Positions 24,540-33,837 of a stretch of DNA of 64,000 nt are shown here, piece by piece. The DNA lies in NCBI RefSeq assembly GCF_014695395.1, contig NZ_JACJOF010000023.1:124001-188000 (forward strand), given 5' to 3'. Numbering within the stretch: the first letter of the stretch is position 1; the number at the start of each line of letters is the position of its first letter. The stretch comes from Nodosilinea sp. FACHB-131 (GTDB lineage Bacteria; Cyanobacteriota; Cyanobacteriia; Phormidesmidales; Phormidesmidaceae). The translations under genes were made by a program, and so were the position numbers. The notes beneath the pieces are model-generated. The model was not told the DNA's origin. It saw only the letters and a program-made list of their open reading frames with translations, and searched no databases.

Positions 24540-25835
24540 TTGGTGAAATCTGCGTTTCTGCTAGGGTCAAAGCCCGCCCCCTTGAGGGAATTGCCTAGAG
24601 CCGACCTAAGCCACCCCTCGCCGCTCCGACAGCTGCTCTACGTAGAGTGGGTGCTGCTCGGCATTGCCATCTGCCTAACCCTGCCCTCCTTTGTGGTGGA
24701 CTTTGAAGCCGGTATAGCCTGGCTAGAGGTGTTGACCATTGCCCTGCTGGGCCTGATGGGCCTGTGGCGACCGCCGCAAAGGTCCCAAAAACTGCTCTAC
24801 ACCGCTATAGAGTTGGGCTTGCTGCTGCTGCTGGCAATGGCCACTAGCCATGTTCCCGCCATGATGCGCATTTTGCCGCTGCTGGGGTTAGTCGTGGTGG
24901 TGCGCAGCTGTCAGCGCTTTGGGCGGTGGGGGCAGGCTGCGGTGGTGGGCGTTATTTTTGTGCTGCATGGGGCGATCGCCATGATCTACGCCGGCACGTC
25001 TCTGCACGAAGACATCGGGCAGCGCATTATTCCACCCCCAGAACAACTGCACCTCCACATCTTTCAAACCAACGCCATGATTGTGTTTGGTTTGGTGCTG
25101 GTATTTGTGTCGCTGCTGGTCAATGCGCTGCTGTCGGTTTACCAAAGTCAGCAGAAGCTCGCGATCGCCCACGAGCAGCTACGCGCCTACGCCACGCGGG
25201 TCGAAAACCAGGCCACGCTGCAAGAGCGCAACCGCATTGCCCGCGAAATTCACGATTCCCTCGGTCATGCCCTGACAGCCCAAACCATTTTGCTAGAGAA
25301 TGCCCTGCTGTACCTGCCCTCCCAGGCCGACCAAGCTAGAGGCTACCTCACCAGCGCCAAAGACTCGGCCTACCAAGCGCTGCGAGATGTGTCGAAGTCG
25401 GTTTCGGCCCTGCGCACCAGCCCGTTGCAGGGGCAATCGCTGACCACGGCGGTGCCCCTGCTAGTGGATGAATTGTGCCAATCGGCGGGCATGGGGGCCG
25501 ACTGCTCCGTCGAACTGCCCGAGCCGCTGCCCGACGACATCAAGCTGGCTCTGTTTCGGATTGTGCAGGAGGCGATTACTAATGTGGTGAAGCACAGCCA
25601 GTCCACCGCCGTGCAGGTCAAGCTGGCAGCCAAAGCCAGCCGCGTTTACCTTCAGGTGCTCGATAACGGCCAGGGTTTTGACCCTAGCAAAAACACCACG
25701 GGCTTTGGCCTGCGAGGCATGCGCGAACGGGCGATCGCCCTTAGCGGCACCTGCCAAATTTGGAGCGCCCCCGGTGCGGGCTGTCGCATCAGCGTCATCT
25801 TGCCCTTGCCTGGGGCGATTGAACGTCCCGCATAG
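24540..25835 (+). CDS. NarL-type sensor histidine kinase
   Basis: A 431-residue membrane kinase with about six hydrophobic N-terminal segments (roughly 37-200), a HisKA_3 domain with H238 in RIAREIHDSLGHAL, and a HATPase_c domain with QEAITNVVKHS (N box), DNGQGFD (G1) and GFGLRGMRERA (G2). The sensor part is entirely membranous with almost no periplasmic loop, as in intramembrane-sensing DesK-like kinases. The start is TTG 24540 or the next codon GTG 24543; no ATG fits the membrane topology. The partner regulator follows after 95 bp. Confidence 0.88.
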   Translation: MVKSAFLLGSKPAPLRELPRADLSHPSPLRQLLYVEWVLLGIAICLTLPSFVVDFEAGIAWLEVLTIALLGLMGLWRPPQRSQKLLYTAIELGLLLLLAMATSHVPAMMRILPLLGLVVVVRSCQRFGRWGQAAVVGVIFVLHGAIAMIYAGTSLHEDIGQRIIPPPEQLHLHIFQTNAMIVFGLVLVFVSLLVNALLSVYQSQQKLAIAHEQLRAYATRVENQATLQERNRIAREIHDSLGHALTAQTILLENALLYLPSQADQARGYLTSAKDSAYQALRDVSKSVSALRTSPLQGQSLTTAVPLLVDELCQSAGMGADCSVELPEPLPDDIKLALFRIVQEAITNVVKHSQSTAVQVKLAAKASRVYLQVLDNGQGFDPSKNTTGFGLRGMRERAIALSGTCQIWSAPGAGCRISVILPLPGAIERPA

Positions 25836-25865
25836 GGTTGGTGCAGTCCTGTCCCGACTGCACCC

Positions 25866-25930
25866 TACTCGATCCACCCCTCAATCATCTCATCCCCCTT
25901 AGCCTCCCCATCTCCCTCATCCCCTCACCC
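25866..25930 (+). repeat. C-rich tract
   Basis: CCTC and CCCCATCTCC words between the kinase and regulator genes; no ribosome-binding site precedes the regulator ATG at 25931. Confidence 0.6.
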
Positions 25931-26593
25931 ATGATCCGCCTCCTGCTTGTCGACGACCAAACCATCATTCGCCAGGGATTGGCCAACCTGCTAGAGGCTC
26001 AGCCCGATCTCACCGTGGTGGGCGACGCCGAAAACGGCCAGCAGGCGGTGGAGCAGGTCGCCGCTCTCTACGCCACCCCCCACCAGCCCGACGTGGTGCT
26101 GATGGATATCCGTATGCCTCAGGTAGATGGGGTCGCCGCCACCCGTCAGATCTGCGATGAGTTTCCGAAGGTAAAAATTTTGGTGCTCACCACCTTTGAC
26201 GATGACGACTACGTGCAGCAGGCTATGCGCTATGGGGCTAAGGGCTACCTGCTAAAACAGACTCCCATTGAGCAACTGGCGATCGCCATTCGCGCTGTTC
26301 ATCAGGGTTATACCCACATGGGGCCAGGGCTGTTTGAGAAAACCCAGTTCCCCGCTGCCGAACTGCCCGAGACCCTGATTCCGCCTGAGCTAGCGGCGCT
26401 GTCACCCCGTGAGCAGGAGGTGCTGAGGCTAATTAGCAACGGCCTCAGCAATCGTGAAATTGCTGCCGCTCTCTATATTGCTGAGCGCACGGTGAGGAAC
26501 CACGTAACCAGCATTTTGAGCCAGCTGCGGCTGCGCGATCGCACCCAGGCCGCGCTCTATGCCAGTGGGTTTTGGCCCAGAGTGGGGAGGTAG
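25931..26593 (+). CDS. NarL/LuxR-type response regulator
   Basis: A 220-residue regulator: receiver domain with the acidic pair in LLLVDDQ and phospho-acceptor D59 in VVLMDIRMP, K in GYLLKQTP, then a LuxR-type helix-turn-helix (LSPREQEVLRLISNGLSNREIAAAL...TVRNHVTSIL). Start ATG 25931 is fixed by the receiver N-terminus. Paired with the kinase at 24540; the likely target is the divergent MacAB-like operon, but this is inference. DesR-like pairs respond to membrane state. Confidence 0.92.
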   Translation: MIRLLLVDDQTIIRQGLANLLEAQPDLTVVGDAENGQQAVEQVAALYATPHQPDVVLMDIRMPQVDGVAATRQICDEFPKVKILVLTTFDDDDYVQQAMRYGAKGYLLKQTPIEQLAIAIRAVHQGYTHMGPGLFEKTQFPAAELPETLIPPELAALSPREQEVLRLISNGLSNREIAAALYIAERTVRNHVTSILSQLRLRDRTQAALYASGFWPRVGR

Positions 26594-26636
26594 GGAGTGG
26601 GTGGGTGGATGGGTAGGTGGGTAGATGGGTGGGGGC
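26590..26636 (+). repeat. G-rich microsatellite-like tract
   Basis: GGGTGGAT, GGTAGGTGGG words immediately after the regulator stop codon, same type as at 4099 and 22527. It runs into the 20-nt hairpin repeat. Confidence 0.65.
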
Positions 26637-26651
26637 AAATGGCGTTTGCCC
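26632..26651. repeat. 20-nt hairpin repeat, copy 2
   Basis: Identical to 15752-15771; stem GGGCAAA/TTTGCCC. It lies between convergent genes (response regulator and cbiT). Confidence 0.75.
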
Positions 26652-26685
26652 TTAGAGCATGGGGCATAGCCTAGCAGGACTCAGA

Positions 26686-27285
26686 TTATTCGTACTTTTC
26701 GCCGCTGAGAATGAAGATCGGGTCTACTGCCGTAAATACCTGGTAGTTGCCCTTAGTCTCTAGCCGGTTGACGGCAGGTTGAGCGGCTTCAATGTTGCGC
26801 ACCCTCAAATGGGCAAAGGTCTCAGACACCACGTAAAGGGTTTCCAGGTTGCCCGCCGTCACCACTACCCGCCCCAGCGATGGCAGGTAGTCCCAGGCAG
26901 CTAGCAGAATGTCTTTGAGGTTGCGCCCGCCTTCGACAAAAATGCAGTCGGGGTGGTGGGGCAGCTCGCTCAGACAGCCGGGGGCGCTGCCCTGAATCAC
27001 CTGCACGTTGTTAAGGCCAAAGCGATCGCAGTTGCGCCGAATCAAATCGGCCACATCCTCGTCACGCTCGACCGCTACTACCTTGCCACCGGGGCACATC
27101 AGCGCCGCCTCAATGGCTAGAGTGCCGGTGCCTGCACCAATATCCCACAGCACATCCTTGGGCTTGAGCCGCAGGTAGCCCAGCAGCAGCAGCCGCACCT
27201 CCCGACTGCTGAGGGGAATGCCGGGCAACTGCTCGAACAGGTGATCGGGAATGCCGGGGGTGGCATAGGGCCAGAGTTTCGCCAT
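26686..27285 (-). CDS. cbiT: Precorrin-6B / cobalt-precorrin C15-methyltransferase CbiT
   Basis: A 199-residue SAM-dependent methyltransferase. The SAM motif WDIGAGTGTLAIE (48-60) and VAVERDEDVADLI are visible, and GIPDHLFEQLPGIPLSSREVR at the N-terminus is diagnostic of CbiT. It methylates C15 and decarboxylates in cobalamin corrin-ring synthesis; cytosolic. The partner CbiE is not adjacent and other cob genes are absent from the window, consistent with scattered cobalamin genes in cyanobacteria. Confidence 0.9.
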   Translation of the reverse strand: MAKLWPYATPGIPDHLFEQLPGIPLSSREVRLLLLGYLRLKPKDVLWDIGAGTGTLAIEAALMCPGGKVVAVERDEDVADLIRRNCDRFGLNNVQVIQGSAPGCLSELPHHPDCIFVEGGRNLKDILLAAWDYLPSLGRVVVTAGNLETLYVVSETFAHLRVRNIEAAQPAVNRLETKGNYQVFTAVDPIFILSGEKYE

Positions 27286-27524
27286 AGAATTGCCGGGAAT
27301 AGCGCTAGCTCTATTATGGCGGGGGGAAAGGAAGGGGCGATCGCGCAGACTCTAGAACGGAAGCCGAGTAGGTATTGTTAGAGGAGCGTGATCGGCATCA
27401 GACCGCGAAGTGTTTAGAACTTCGAGTAATTAGTTTGTGAGGCGTTTTAGCTTGTACTAAAGGTTCGGCTCTTCCTCAACGCGGCTCAGCCCCCATTGCG
27501 CTCCTCCAACCCTTTGGTTAGTTC

Positions 27525-27947
27525 ATGAAAGCCTTCTACCACCACGAATTTGTTGTGCCAACTGAGGTTGTCGACGGCAACGGCCATGTCAACAACGTCG
27601 CCTACGTGCAGTGGATGCAAGATATCGCCATTGCCCACGCCACCAGCGTCGGCTGCACCGCCGAAACTCAAGCCCTAGGGGCTACCTGGGTAGCAAGATC
27701 GCACCAGATCACCTACCTGCGCCCAGCCTTTGGGGGCGATCGCCTGCGCCTTACCACCTGGATCACCACCCTGCGCAAAGCCCGCAGCACTCGTCAGTAC
27801 AAATTTTCGCGCCTCAGCGACGACACCGTGCTGGCAACCGGCGCAACCGAGTGGGTCTTTGTCGATGCAGTTAGCCATCGCCCCCGCACCATTCCCGTCT
27901 CCGTGTCAGGCTGTTTTGAATTGGTAACCGCCGCAGAAGCTCTCTAA
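27525..27947 (+). CDS. 4HBT/YbgC-like acyl-CoA thioesterase
   Basis: A 140-residue hot-dog-fold thioesterase. EVVDGNGHVNNVAYVQWMQDIA carries the catalytic Asp/Asn region and the alpha helix; the rest alternates beta strands (VARSHQITYLRPAFGGDRLRLTTWI). Acts on acyl-CoA or acyl-ACP; the specific chain is not predictable. It is not the DHNA-CoA thioesterase type judging from the motif. Convergent with the AAA ATPase gene 17 bp downstream. Confidence 0.8.
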   Translation: MKAFYHHEFVVPTEVVDGNGHVNNVAYVQWMQDIAIAHATSVGCTAETQALGATWVARSHQITYLRPAFGGDRLRLTTWITTLRKARSTRQYKFSRLSDDTVLATGATEWVFVDAVSHRPRTIPVSVSGCFELVTAAEAL

Positions 27948-27964
27948 ATCGCTTCAATGTATGA

Positions 27965-29056
27965 CTACCGCAGCCGCTGTTTGAGCCAAAAATCGAGCAG
28001 CGGTAGCGCAATCCGGTAACCGAACTGGGGGCCGTAGATTAAGCCCTTTTGCTCCAGGCTGGTGAGTGCCCCCTGGAGGCCACCGCCCCTCGAGAGCTGG
28101 TGTTTCTTGATATAGGCGTTGGACTGAGGACTGTCGGTGGGGTCGAGGGCCAGACTTTCGAGCACGCGGGCTTGGGTAGAGGGCAGCAGCAGCAGCAGAG
28201 CTTCGAAGACAACCGCCATATCCTGGGCCAGACCCAGCATGGTGCTGTGCACCAGGGGCGCCTGAATTAGCTCTGGGGTTGGTGAGGCGATCGCATTGCA
28301 GCCCAACCACAAACGCTGGGCCAGGGTAATGGCATCCTTCATGTGACCCTGCACGTAGCTGAGAAATAGCTCCAGGGCCTGGCTTTCGGGGTCAAACTTG
28401 AGGCCCGCTGTGGCCATGGTGCTAATCACCCAGGGTTGCAGCTCGCGATCGCTCAGGGGGGTGAGCGCAATCACTGGCAGCTGGCTGGCGGTCATCCAGG
28501 GTTCGGCCACGGTGGCGATCAGGGCGTAGCTAACCCGGTTCTGCCGCTCAATCTCCTGGCGCAGGTGGCTTTCCCACTTGCCCTGACGATCCCACGAGCG
28601 AATGTGAGGGAAGTTGTGAAAGATGATTACCACCTGGCAGTTGAGCCATTCTGCCAGGTACTGCGGCAGCGACAGTAGGTCTTCAAACAAGGGCCACTCT
28701 TTGCCCAGGGTCTTGGGCCACACCAGTCGTGCTTCGGCTTCTAGGGTCTGATCGACGCTGAGGGGCTGATTCTGGCTCCACCGCTGAATCTGGGCAATTT
28801 CACTTGGTTCTGAGAAGGCGTCGACAATGCCATCGGCCAAAAACCGCAGAAATTGACCGGCATTGCGGCAGCGCAGCAGATCGATTTCTAGACAGCGCGA
28901 GCCCTCCTGATAGGCGGCGCTGCGAATTAGGGTGCGGCGGCCAATGCCCGGCACGCCGGTGACGACAAAATCGCTGTCTTGACGGAGCAGGGCGCAGACG
29001 CGCTCTAATTCGCTTTCTCGGCAAATCAGCGACTGCGGCACAAACGGATTGAACAT
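27965..29056 (-). CDS. AAA/STAND-like ATPase with degenerate P-loop and winged-helix end
   Basis: A 363-residue protein of the archaeal-type ATPase/Orc1-Cdc6-like AAA superfamily. N-terminal FVPQSLICRESELERV is typical of these proteins; the P-loop reads GVPGIGRRTLI, so the usual Lys-Ser/Thr is replaced by Arg-Arg-Thr; a Walker B-like strand is CQVVIIFHNF without the second acidic residue. The C-terminal 80 residues (LLPSTQARVLESLAL...LSRGGGLQGALTSLEQKGLIYG) look like a winged helix. Probably a nucleotide-binding scaffold rather than an efficient ATPase. Divergent from the P-type ATPase gene. Confidence 0.6.
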   Translation of the reverse strand: MFNPFVPQSLICRESELERVCALLRQDSDFVVTGVPGIGRRTLIRSAAYQEGSRCLEIDLLRCRNAGQFLRFLADGIVDAFSEPSEIAQIQRWSQNQPLSVDQTLEAEARLVWPKTLGKEWPLFEDLLSLPQYLAEWLNCQVVIIFHNFPHIRSWDRQGKWESHLRQEIERQNRVSYALIATVAEPWMTASQLPVIALTPLSDRELQPWVISTMATAGLKFDPESQALELFLSYVQGHMKDAITLAQRLWLGCNAIASPTPELIQAPLVHSTMLGLAQDMAVVFEALLLLLPSTQARVLESLALDPTDSPQSNAYIKKHQLSRGGGLQGALTSLEQKGLIYGPQFGYRIALPLLDFWLKQRLR

Positions 29057-29068
29057 TGAGGCGGAGCT

Positions 29069-29122
29069 GCACTATTTTTTAGTGCTATAAATATAGGCTA
29101 GATACTGGCGAATAGTAGCACT
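29069..29122. promoter_or_regulatory. Nested inverted repeats in the divergent AAA / P-ATPase promoter region
   Basis: GCACTA/TAGTGC (29069-29085, 5-T loop) overlaps AGTGCTA/TAGCACT (29081-29122). The TAGTGC word thus occurs in three orientations within 54 bp, suggesting an operator for either divergent gene. Confidence 0.4.
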
Positions 29123-29146
29123 TGATTTTTGAGGTAAATTGCACCC

Positions 29147-31972
29147 GTGGCCCAAAGCACCATCCCCAGCAAAAGCGCGTCTGCTAACCTTTGGCATACC
29201 CTCACCCCGGAGCGGGCGATCGCGCTGTTAGAGAGCAGCCCCGAAGGGTTAAGCCCCAGCGAAGCCGAGCACCGACAGCAGGTCTATGGCCCCAACGAGC
29301 TTCAGGAGGGGGCCACCCGTAGCCCCTGGGAAATTTTGTGGGACCAGTTCAAAAACATCATGCTGCTGATGCTGATCGCGGTGGCGCTGGTGTCGCTGGT
29401 GCTCGATCTGCGCGAGGGGGGCTTTCCTAAAGATGCGATCGCAATCTTTGCCATTGTGCTGCTAAACGGCATTTTAGGCTACCTGCAAGAGAGCAAGGCC
29501 GAAAAAGCCCTGGCCGCCCTCAAAAACATGACCTCCCCCCGGGTGCGCACCATTCGCCAGGGCCAGGAGCAGGAAATCGACGCCAAAGCCCTGGTGCCAG
29601 GCGATGTGGTGCTGCTAGAGGCGGGGGTGCAGGTGCCCGCCGACGGCCGTCTGCTCAGCGCCGCCAATTTGCAGGTGCGCGAAGCCGCCCTAACTGGCGA
29701 AGCCGAAGCGGTAATCAAGCAGCCTGAGCTGCTGTTAGAGGACGAATCTGCCCTGGGCGATCGCCTCAACCTGGTCTACCAAGGCACCGAAGTTCTCCAA
29801 GGACGCGGTACCGTGCTGGTCACCCAAACGGGAATGACCACCGAGCTGGGCCGCATTGCCACCCTAATTCAGTCGGTGGAGTCAGAGCCCACGCCCCTCC
29901 AGCAGCGCATGGCCCAGCTGGGGAATGTGCTGGTGACCGGCTCCCTGGTGCTCGTAGCCCTAGTAGTAGTGGCGGGGCTGCTGCGCACCGGCGATCTCAG
30001 CCTGTTCGATGAGCTGCTAGAAGTCTCCCTCAGCATGGCCGTCGCCGTGGTACCGGAAGGTCTACCTGCCGTCATCACCGTCACCCTAGCCCTGGGCACC
30101 CAGCGCATGGTGAAACGCCACGCCCTGATTCGCAAACTGCCGGCGGTAGAAACTCTAGGCTCGGTCACCACCATCTGCTCCGACAAAACCGGCACCCTGA
30201 CCCAAAACAAAATGGTGGTGCAGCAGGTTAAAACCGTAGAACACCAGTATGAGGTGACCGGCGAGGGTTATGCCCCCGTAGGCAACCTCTTGGAAAATGG
30301 GTCCGCTATCTCCCCTCAGTCTGACCCGTCCCTCCAGGCGTTGCTGATGGCTTGCGCCCTGTGCAACGATGCCAACCTCAGCCAGTCAGGCAGCATTTGG
30401 ACCCTGCTGGGCGACCCCACCGAGGGAGCCCTGCTGGCCGTAGCGGGCAAAGGTGGCTTTGATCAAGAGAAGCTGAGTCAACAGAGCGATCGCATCGGCG
30501 AAGTGCCCTTCACCTCAGAGCGCAAGCGCATGAGCGTCTTCGTGCAGGCCCATGGCGATGCTGCTTGGCCTCTGGCCCCCCAGGTGATGTTCACTAAAGG
30601 CTCCGCCGAGCTGGTGCTAGAGCGCTGTAGCACTAGCCAGGGCGAGGGGCAGCCCGTGCCGCTCACTGAGGCTCAGCGACAGGCTATTTTGGCCCACAAC
30701 GACGCCATGGCCTCCAGTGGCCTGCGGGTGCTGGGCTTTGCCATGAAGCCTACGAACGTAGCCAACCCTAACGGCAACCTAGAGCCCGAGGAGCAGAACC
30801 TGATCTGGCTGGGTCTAGTGGGCATGCTAGATGCCCCACGCCCCGAAGTGCGCGACGCCGTAATCGACTGTCGGCGAGCCGGCATTCGCCCAGTGATGAT
30901 CACAGGTGATCACCCACTGACCGCTAAGGCGATCGCCGAAACCCTTGGCATTGCCCAACCCGGCGACACTATCCTGACTGGGCGCGAGCTGAGCCACCTT
31001 TCCTCAGAGGAACTAGAGCAAACTGTTCCCCACGTCAGCGTCTACGCTCGCGTAGCCCCAGAGCACAAGCTGCGCATCGTGCAAGCGCTGCAAAAACAGG
31101 GCGAATTTGTCGCCATGACGGGCGACGGCGTCAACGACGCTCCCGCCCTTAAGCAGGCTGATATTGGCATTGCCATGGGCATCACCGGCACCGACGTCAG
31201 CAAAGAAGCCAGCGACATGGTGCTACTCGACGACAACTTTGCCACCATTGTGGCGGCCACCGAAGAGGGCCGAGTCGTCTACGACAACATTCGCCGCTTC
31301 ATCAAATACATTCTGGGCAGCAACATTGGCGAGGTGCTCACCATCGCTGCCGCCCCGATTATGGGCTTGGGTGGCGTGCCCCTTTCGCCCCTGCAAATTC
31401 TGTGGATGAACCTAGTGACCGATGGTGTGCCCGCCCTGGCTCTGGCTATGGAACCTGCCGAACCCGACGTGATGGAGCGTCCGCCCCACAATCCGCGCGA
31501 GAGCATCTTTGCTCGCGGCCTGGGTTCCTACATGGTGCGGGTGGGTATCGTGCTGGCGGTGCTGACGATTGGCCTGATGGGCTGGGCTTACCGCTATACC
31601 AATGCCCCCGGCTATCCCGGTCATCCCGACACCTGGAAGACGATGGTATTCACAACCCTCTGCCTAGCCCAGATGGGCCATGCCCTGGCGGCTCGCTCAG
31701 ACACACGCTTAACAGCTCAGCTCAATCCTTTGTCGAATCCTTACATATGGGGTGCGGTTTTACTCACCACCGGCCTGCAAGTGTTGTTACTGTACGTTCC
31801 AGTCCTGGCGCAATTTTTCGGCCTTCATCCCCTGTCAGCCTCAGAACTGACCATTTGCTTCGGCTTTAGCGCTCTCATGTTTGCCTGGCTAGAGCTCGAA
31901 AAACTGGTCATTCAACTGTCGCTACGGCGCAAGCAGCCGGGTCTGCCCAATGGGTCTAAACATGTGCTTTAA
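29147..31972 (+). CDS. P-type (IIA) cation-transporting ATPase, calcium type
   Basis: A 941-residue PacL/SERCA-like pump. TGEAEAV (183-189) is the actuator motif, PEGLP (303-307) the ion-binding M4 motif of calcium pumps, and D346 in CSDKTGTLT the phosphorylated Asp. [33 protein letters not shown] and the M5-M6 region with [16 protein letters not shown] follow. The N-terminal cation-ATPase domain is present; length is normal. GTG start, with GAGGT about 11 nt upstream. Exports calcium, or possibly another divalent or sodium ion, across the plasma membrane. The next gene begins 23 bp downstream. Confidence 0.92.
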   Translation: MAQSTIPSKSASANLWHTLTPERAIALLESSPEGLSPSEAEHRQQVYGPNELQEGATRSPWEILWDQFKNIMLLMLIAVALVSLVLDLREGGFPKDAIAIFAIVLLNGILGYLQESKAEKALAALKNMTSPRVRTIRQGQEQEIDAKALVPGDVVLLEAGVQVPADGRLLSAANLQVREAALTGEAEAVIKQPELLLEDESALGDRLNLVYQGTEVLQGRGTVLVTQTGMTTELGRIATLIQSVESEPTPLQQRMAQLGNVLVTGSLVLVALVVVAGLLRTGDLSLFDELLEVSLSMAVAVVPEGLPAVITVTLALGTQRMVKRHALIRKLPAVETLGSVTTICSDKTGTLTQNKMVVQQVKTVEHQYEVTGEGYAPVGNLLENGSAISPQSDPSLQALLMACALCNDANLSQSGSIWTLLGDPTEGALLAVAGKGGFDQEKLSQQSDRIGEVPFTSERKRMSVFVQAHGDAAWPLAPQVMFTKGSAELVLERCSTSQGEGQPVPLTEAQRQAILAHNDAMASSGLRVLGFAMKPTNVANPNGNLEPEEQNLIWLGLVGMLDAPRPEVRDAVIDCRRAGIRPVMITGDHPLTAKAIAETLGIAQPGDTILTGRELSHLSSEELEQTVPHVSVYARVAPEHKLRIVQALQKQGEFVAMTGDGVNDAPALKQADIGIAMGITGTDVSKEASDMVLLDDNFATIVAATEEGRVVYDNIRRFIKYILGSNIGEVLTIAAAPIMGLGGVPLSPLQILWMNLVTDGVPALALAMEPAEPDVMERPPHNPRESIFARGLGSYMVRVGIVLAVLTIGLMGWAYRYTNAPGYPGHPDTWKTMVFTTLCLAQMGHALAARSDTRLTAQLNPLSNPYIWGAVLLTTGLQVLLLYVPVLAQFFGLHPLSASELTICFGFSALMFAWLELEKLVIQLSLRRKQPGLPNGSKHVL

Positions 31973-31995
31973 TCCCACCCAACTTCCTCACCCCT

Positions 31996-32619
31996 ATGGA
32001 TTCTGACTCTCCTCAACACAGCTTTTCCCAGGAAATCAAAGTCCTGCTAGAGCGCGTCGCCGAGCAGCCGCTAACTATCTCCCACGTGCTCAATGAAACC
32101 GCCGAGCGGGGCTTTTGCCTGGTGATTGGGCTACTGGTGCTGCCGTTCTTGTTCCCCATGCCACCGGGGTTTACCACCATTCTGGGGTCGGCCTGTCTGC
32201 TGCTGTCGTTGCAGATGGCGGTGGGACGACGATCGCCCTGGCTACCCCGACGAGTCGCTCAGTTTCAGTTCCCGTCGGTGCTGGCCAAAACGGTGCTCAG
32301 CAACCTCAAACGGGTAACGCGAGTCACCGAGCGGTTTGTGCGGCCTCGTCTACCAAGGTTTGCCAACCGATCCACCATCTGGCGCATCAACGGGTTATGT
32401 ATTAGCTGGCTGACGCTGCTGCTGATGAGTCCAATTCCCTTTACCAATCCCATCCCTACGGTTGGCATTTTGATCTTTGTGGTGGCCACCCTCGAAGCCG
32501 ATGGCGTAGTAATGATTTTGGGCTATGTAGCCACAGGATTGATTACCAGTACCTTTGGCTTGGTGGGTTATCTGCTGTGGCGATCGCCCGAACTACTCCA
32601 AAATTGGTTTCAACGCTAG
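31996..32619 (+). CDS. ExoD family membrane protein
   Basis: A 207-residue protein of the ExoD (exopolysaccharide synthesis) family. RGFCLVIGLLVLPFLFPMPPGFTTILG is the family core, followed by hydrophobic helices near 130-195 (LLLMSPIPFTNPIPTVGILIFVVATLEADGVVMILGY). In rhizobia ExoD affects exopolysaccharide and alkali tolerance; the molecular function is unknown. The 23-bp gap to the pump suggests co-transcription. The ATG follows a C-rich stretch without a ribosome-binding site. Confidence 0.85.
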   Translation: MDSDSPQHSFSQEIKVLLERVAEQPLTISHVLNETAERGFCLVIGLLVLPFLFPMPPGFTTILGSACLLLSLQMAVGRRSPWLPRRVAQFQFPSVLAKTVLSNLKRVTRVTERFVRPRLPRFANRSTIWRINGLCISWLTLLLMSPIPFTNPIPTVGILIFVVATLEADGVVMILGYVATGLITSTFGLVGYLLWRSPELLQNWFQR

Positions 32620-32726
32620 AGCCGATTCTATTCCCTGCTCTCCCGTAGCGGCATTCAAACTCCAGGAGACCTTCTCCAAACTAGCGGTGGCTTTGACTTC
32701 GCTATCCACCAGCAGCCATAGACCTT

Positions 32727-32762
32727 AAAAAAAGCCCTTTGTTTACCAAAGGGCTTTTTTGT
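32727..32762. terminator. Bidirectional rho-independent terminator
   Basis: AAAAAAAGCCCTTTG / CAAAGGGCTTTTTT with a five-base loop, between the convergent exoD-like and DUF1517 genes; T-runs on both strands. Confidence 0.92.
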
Positions 32763-32784
32763 AATTTGTAAGCTAAAAAGCAGT

Positions 32785-33732
32785 TTAAATCAGCTTCAGC
32801 TCTGGGTATTGAGAAATTAGCTCATCGCTGCTGAGGGTTTCCCCTGACTGCTGTGGCGTCCAAAGAACTTCCACCGCTAGCAGGTTTTCGCCGGAGACTG
32901 CACCAATCTGGCTCAGGGCCTGGCGCAGGTCGGCCGAGGAGTAAATATCAGGCAGGTCAAGCTTGCCCTGGGTGGCCACAACTACCGTGGCAAGAATATA
33001 TTCGCCGGGAGCCTGGTCAGTGTCGCCCGTTAGCAGAGCCTGGGGCTCAGCCTGGGTAAGCTGGTTGTTGACGTTGGACAGGGTTTCGGCACTGAACCGG
33101 CTGCGGGCCGAGAGGGTATAGCGGTTAAACTCTTGCTCAGCGCTCAGCAGACGGGTTTGCTTGTCTTCGCTGGCGGCGTAGGCCCAGTAGTCGGGATGGC
33201 GCAGCAGAGCCAGGGTAGTTTCTTGCAGCAGTTTGGCCAGACCCTGAGAGGTACCGGTGTCTGCCGTGGTTGCTAAGCGGTTGAGGTCGTCTTGCAGAGC
33301 GCGAGCGTCGGCCAACAGCCCTACCTGGAGCTTAGCAATAGACACCGGTGGGTTGCTGCTAGCAGGAGCGGCATAGTCGTAGTCGTCACCAGCGGTTGCG
33401 CCCCTGAGACCGCGCACCACTACATTGGCGATGGCAATAAAGATCAGCAGGGTAAACAACCCGCCAAAACCACCCCCAATGCCAATAAAGGGGAATAAAA
33501 ACGGAAAGCCAAAGCCACCGCCGGGATAGTAGCCGCCACCGCCACCGGGGGCATAGGTGCGAGGGGCCGGACTCATGCGAGGAGCCGGAGCCCGGAAGCT
33601 ACCGCCTCCTATACGGCCACCCGCAGCGGCCCAGGCACCCTGAGCGGTGCCGAACACCAACACTACGGCCAGGACCATGGCCATCAGAGGCTTCAAAAAC
33701 GGCTTAAGGCGTTGAAAAAGTTGTTTAACCAT
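32785..33732 (-). CDS. DUF1517 membrane protein
   Basis: A 315-residue protein of the DUF1517 family found in cyanobacteria and plastids. It has a Sec-type signal or anchor (MAMVLAVVLVFGTAQGAWA), then a Gly/Pro/Tyr-rich low-complexity region (GGGGGYYPGGGFGFPFLFPF), a second membrane helix (GLFTLLIFIAIANVVV) and a soluble C-terminal domain (QVGLLADARALQDDL...ELISQYPEL). The function is unknown; topology suggests thylakoid or plasma membrane with the domain exposed. Confidence 0.85.
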   Translation of the reverse strand: MVKQLFQRLKPFLKPLMAMVLAVVLVFGTAQGAWAAAGGRIGGGSFRAPAPRMSPAPRTYAPGGGGGYYPGGGFGFPFLFPFIGIGGGFGGLFTLLIFIAIANVVVRGLRGATAGDDYDYAAPASSNPPVSIAKLQVGLLADARALQDDLNRLATTADTGTSQGLAKLLQETTLALLRHPDYWAYAASEDKQTRLLSAEQEFNRYTLSARSRFSAETLSNVNNQLTQAEPQALLTGDTDQAPGEYILATVVVATQGKLDLPDIYSSADLRQALSQIGAVSGENLLAVEVLWTPQQSGETLSSDELISQYPELKLI

Positions 33733-33837
33733 CGCGTAAAACCGGAGTGCTAACGTGGATTGCTTTATGTCTTTAATGTAACGCGAAGTGTTGCTGCTGC
33801 TTGGCCAACTAACGGCGGAAACCCGTACCTAATGGCC

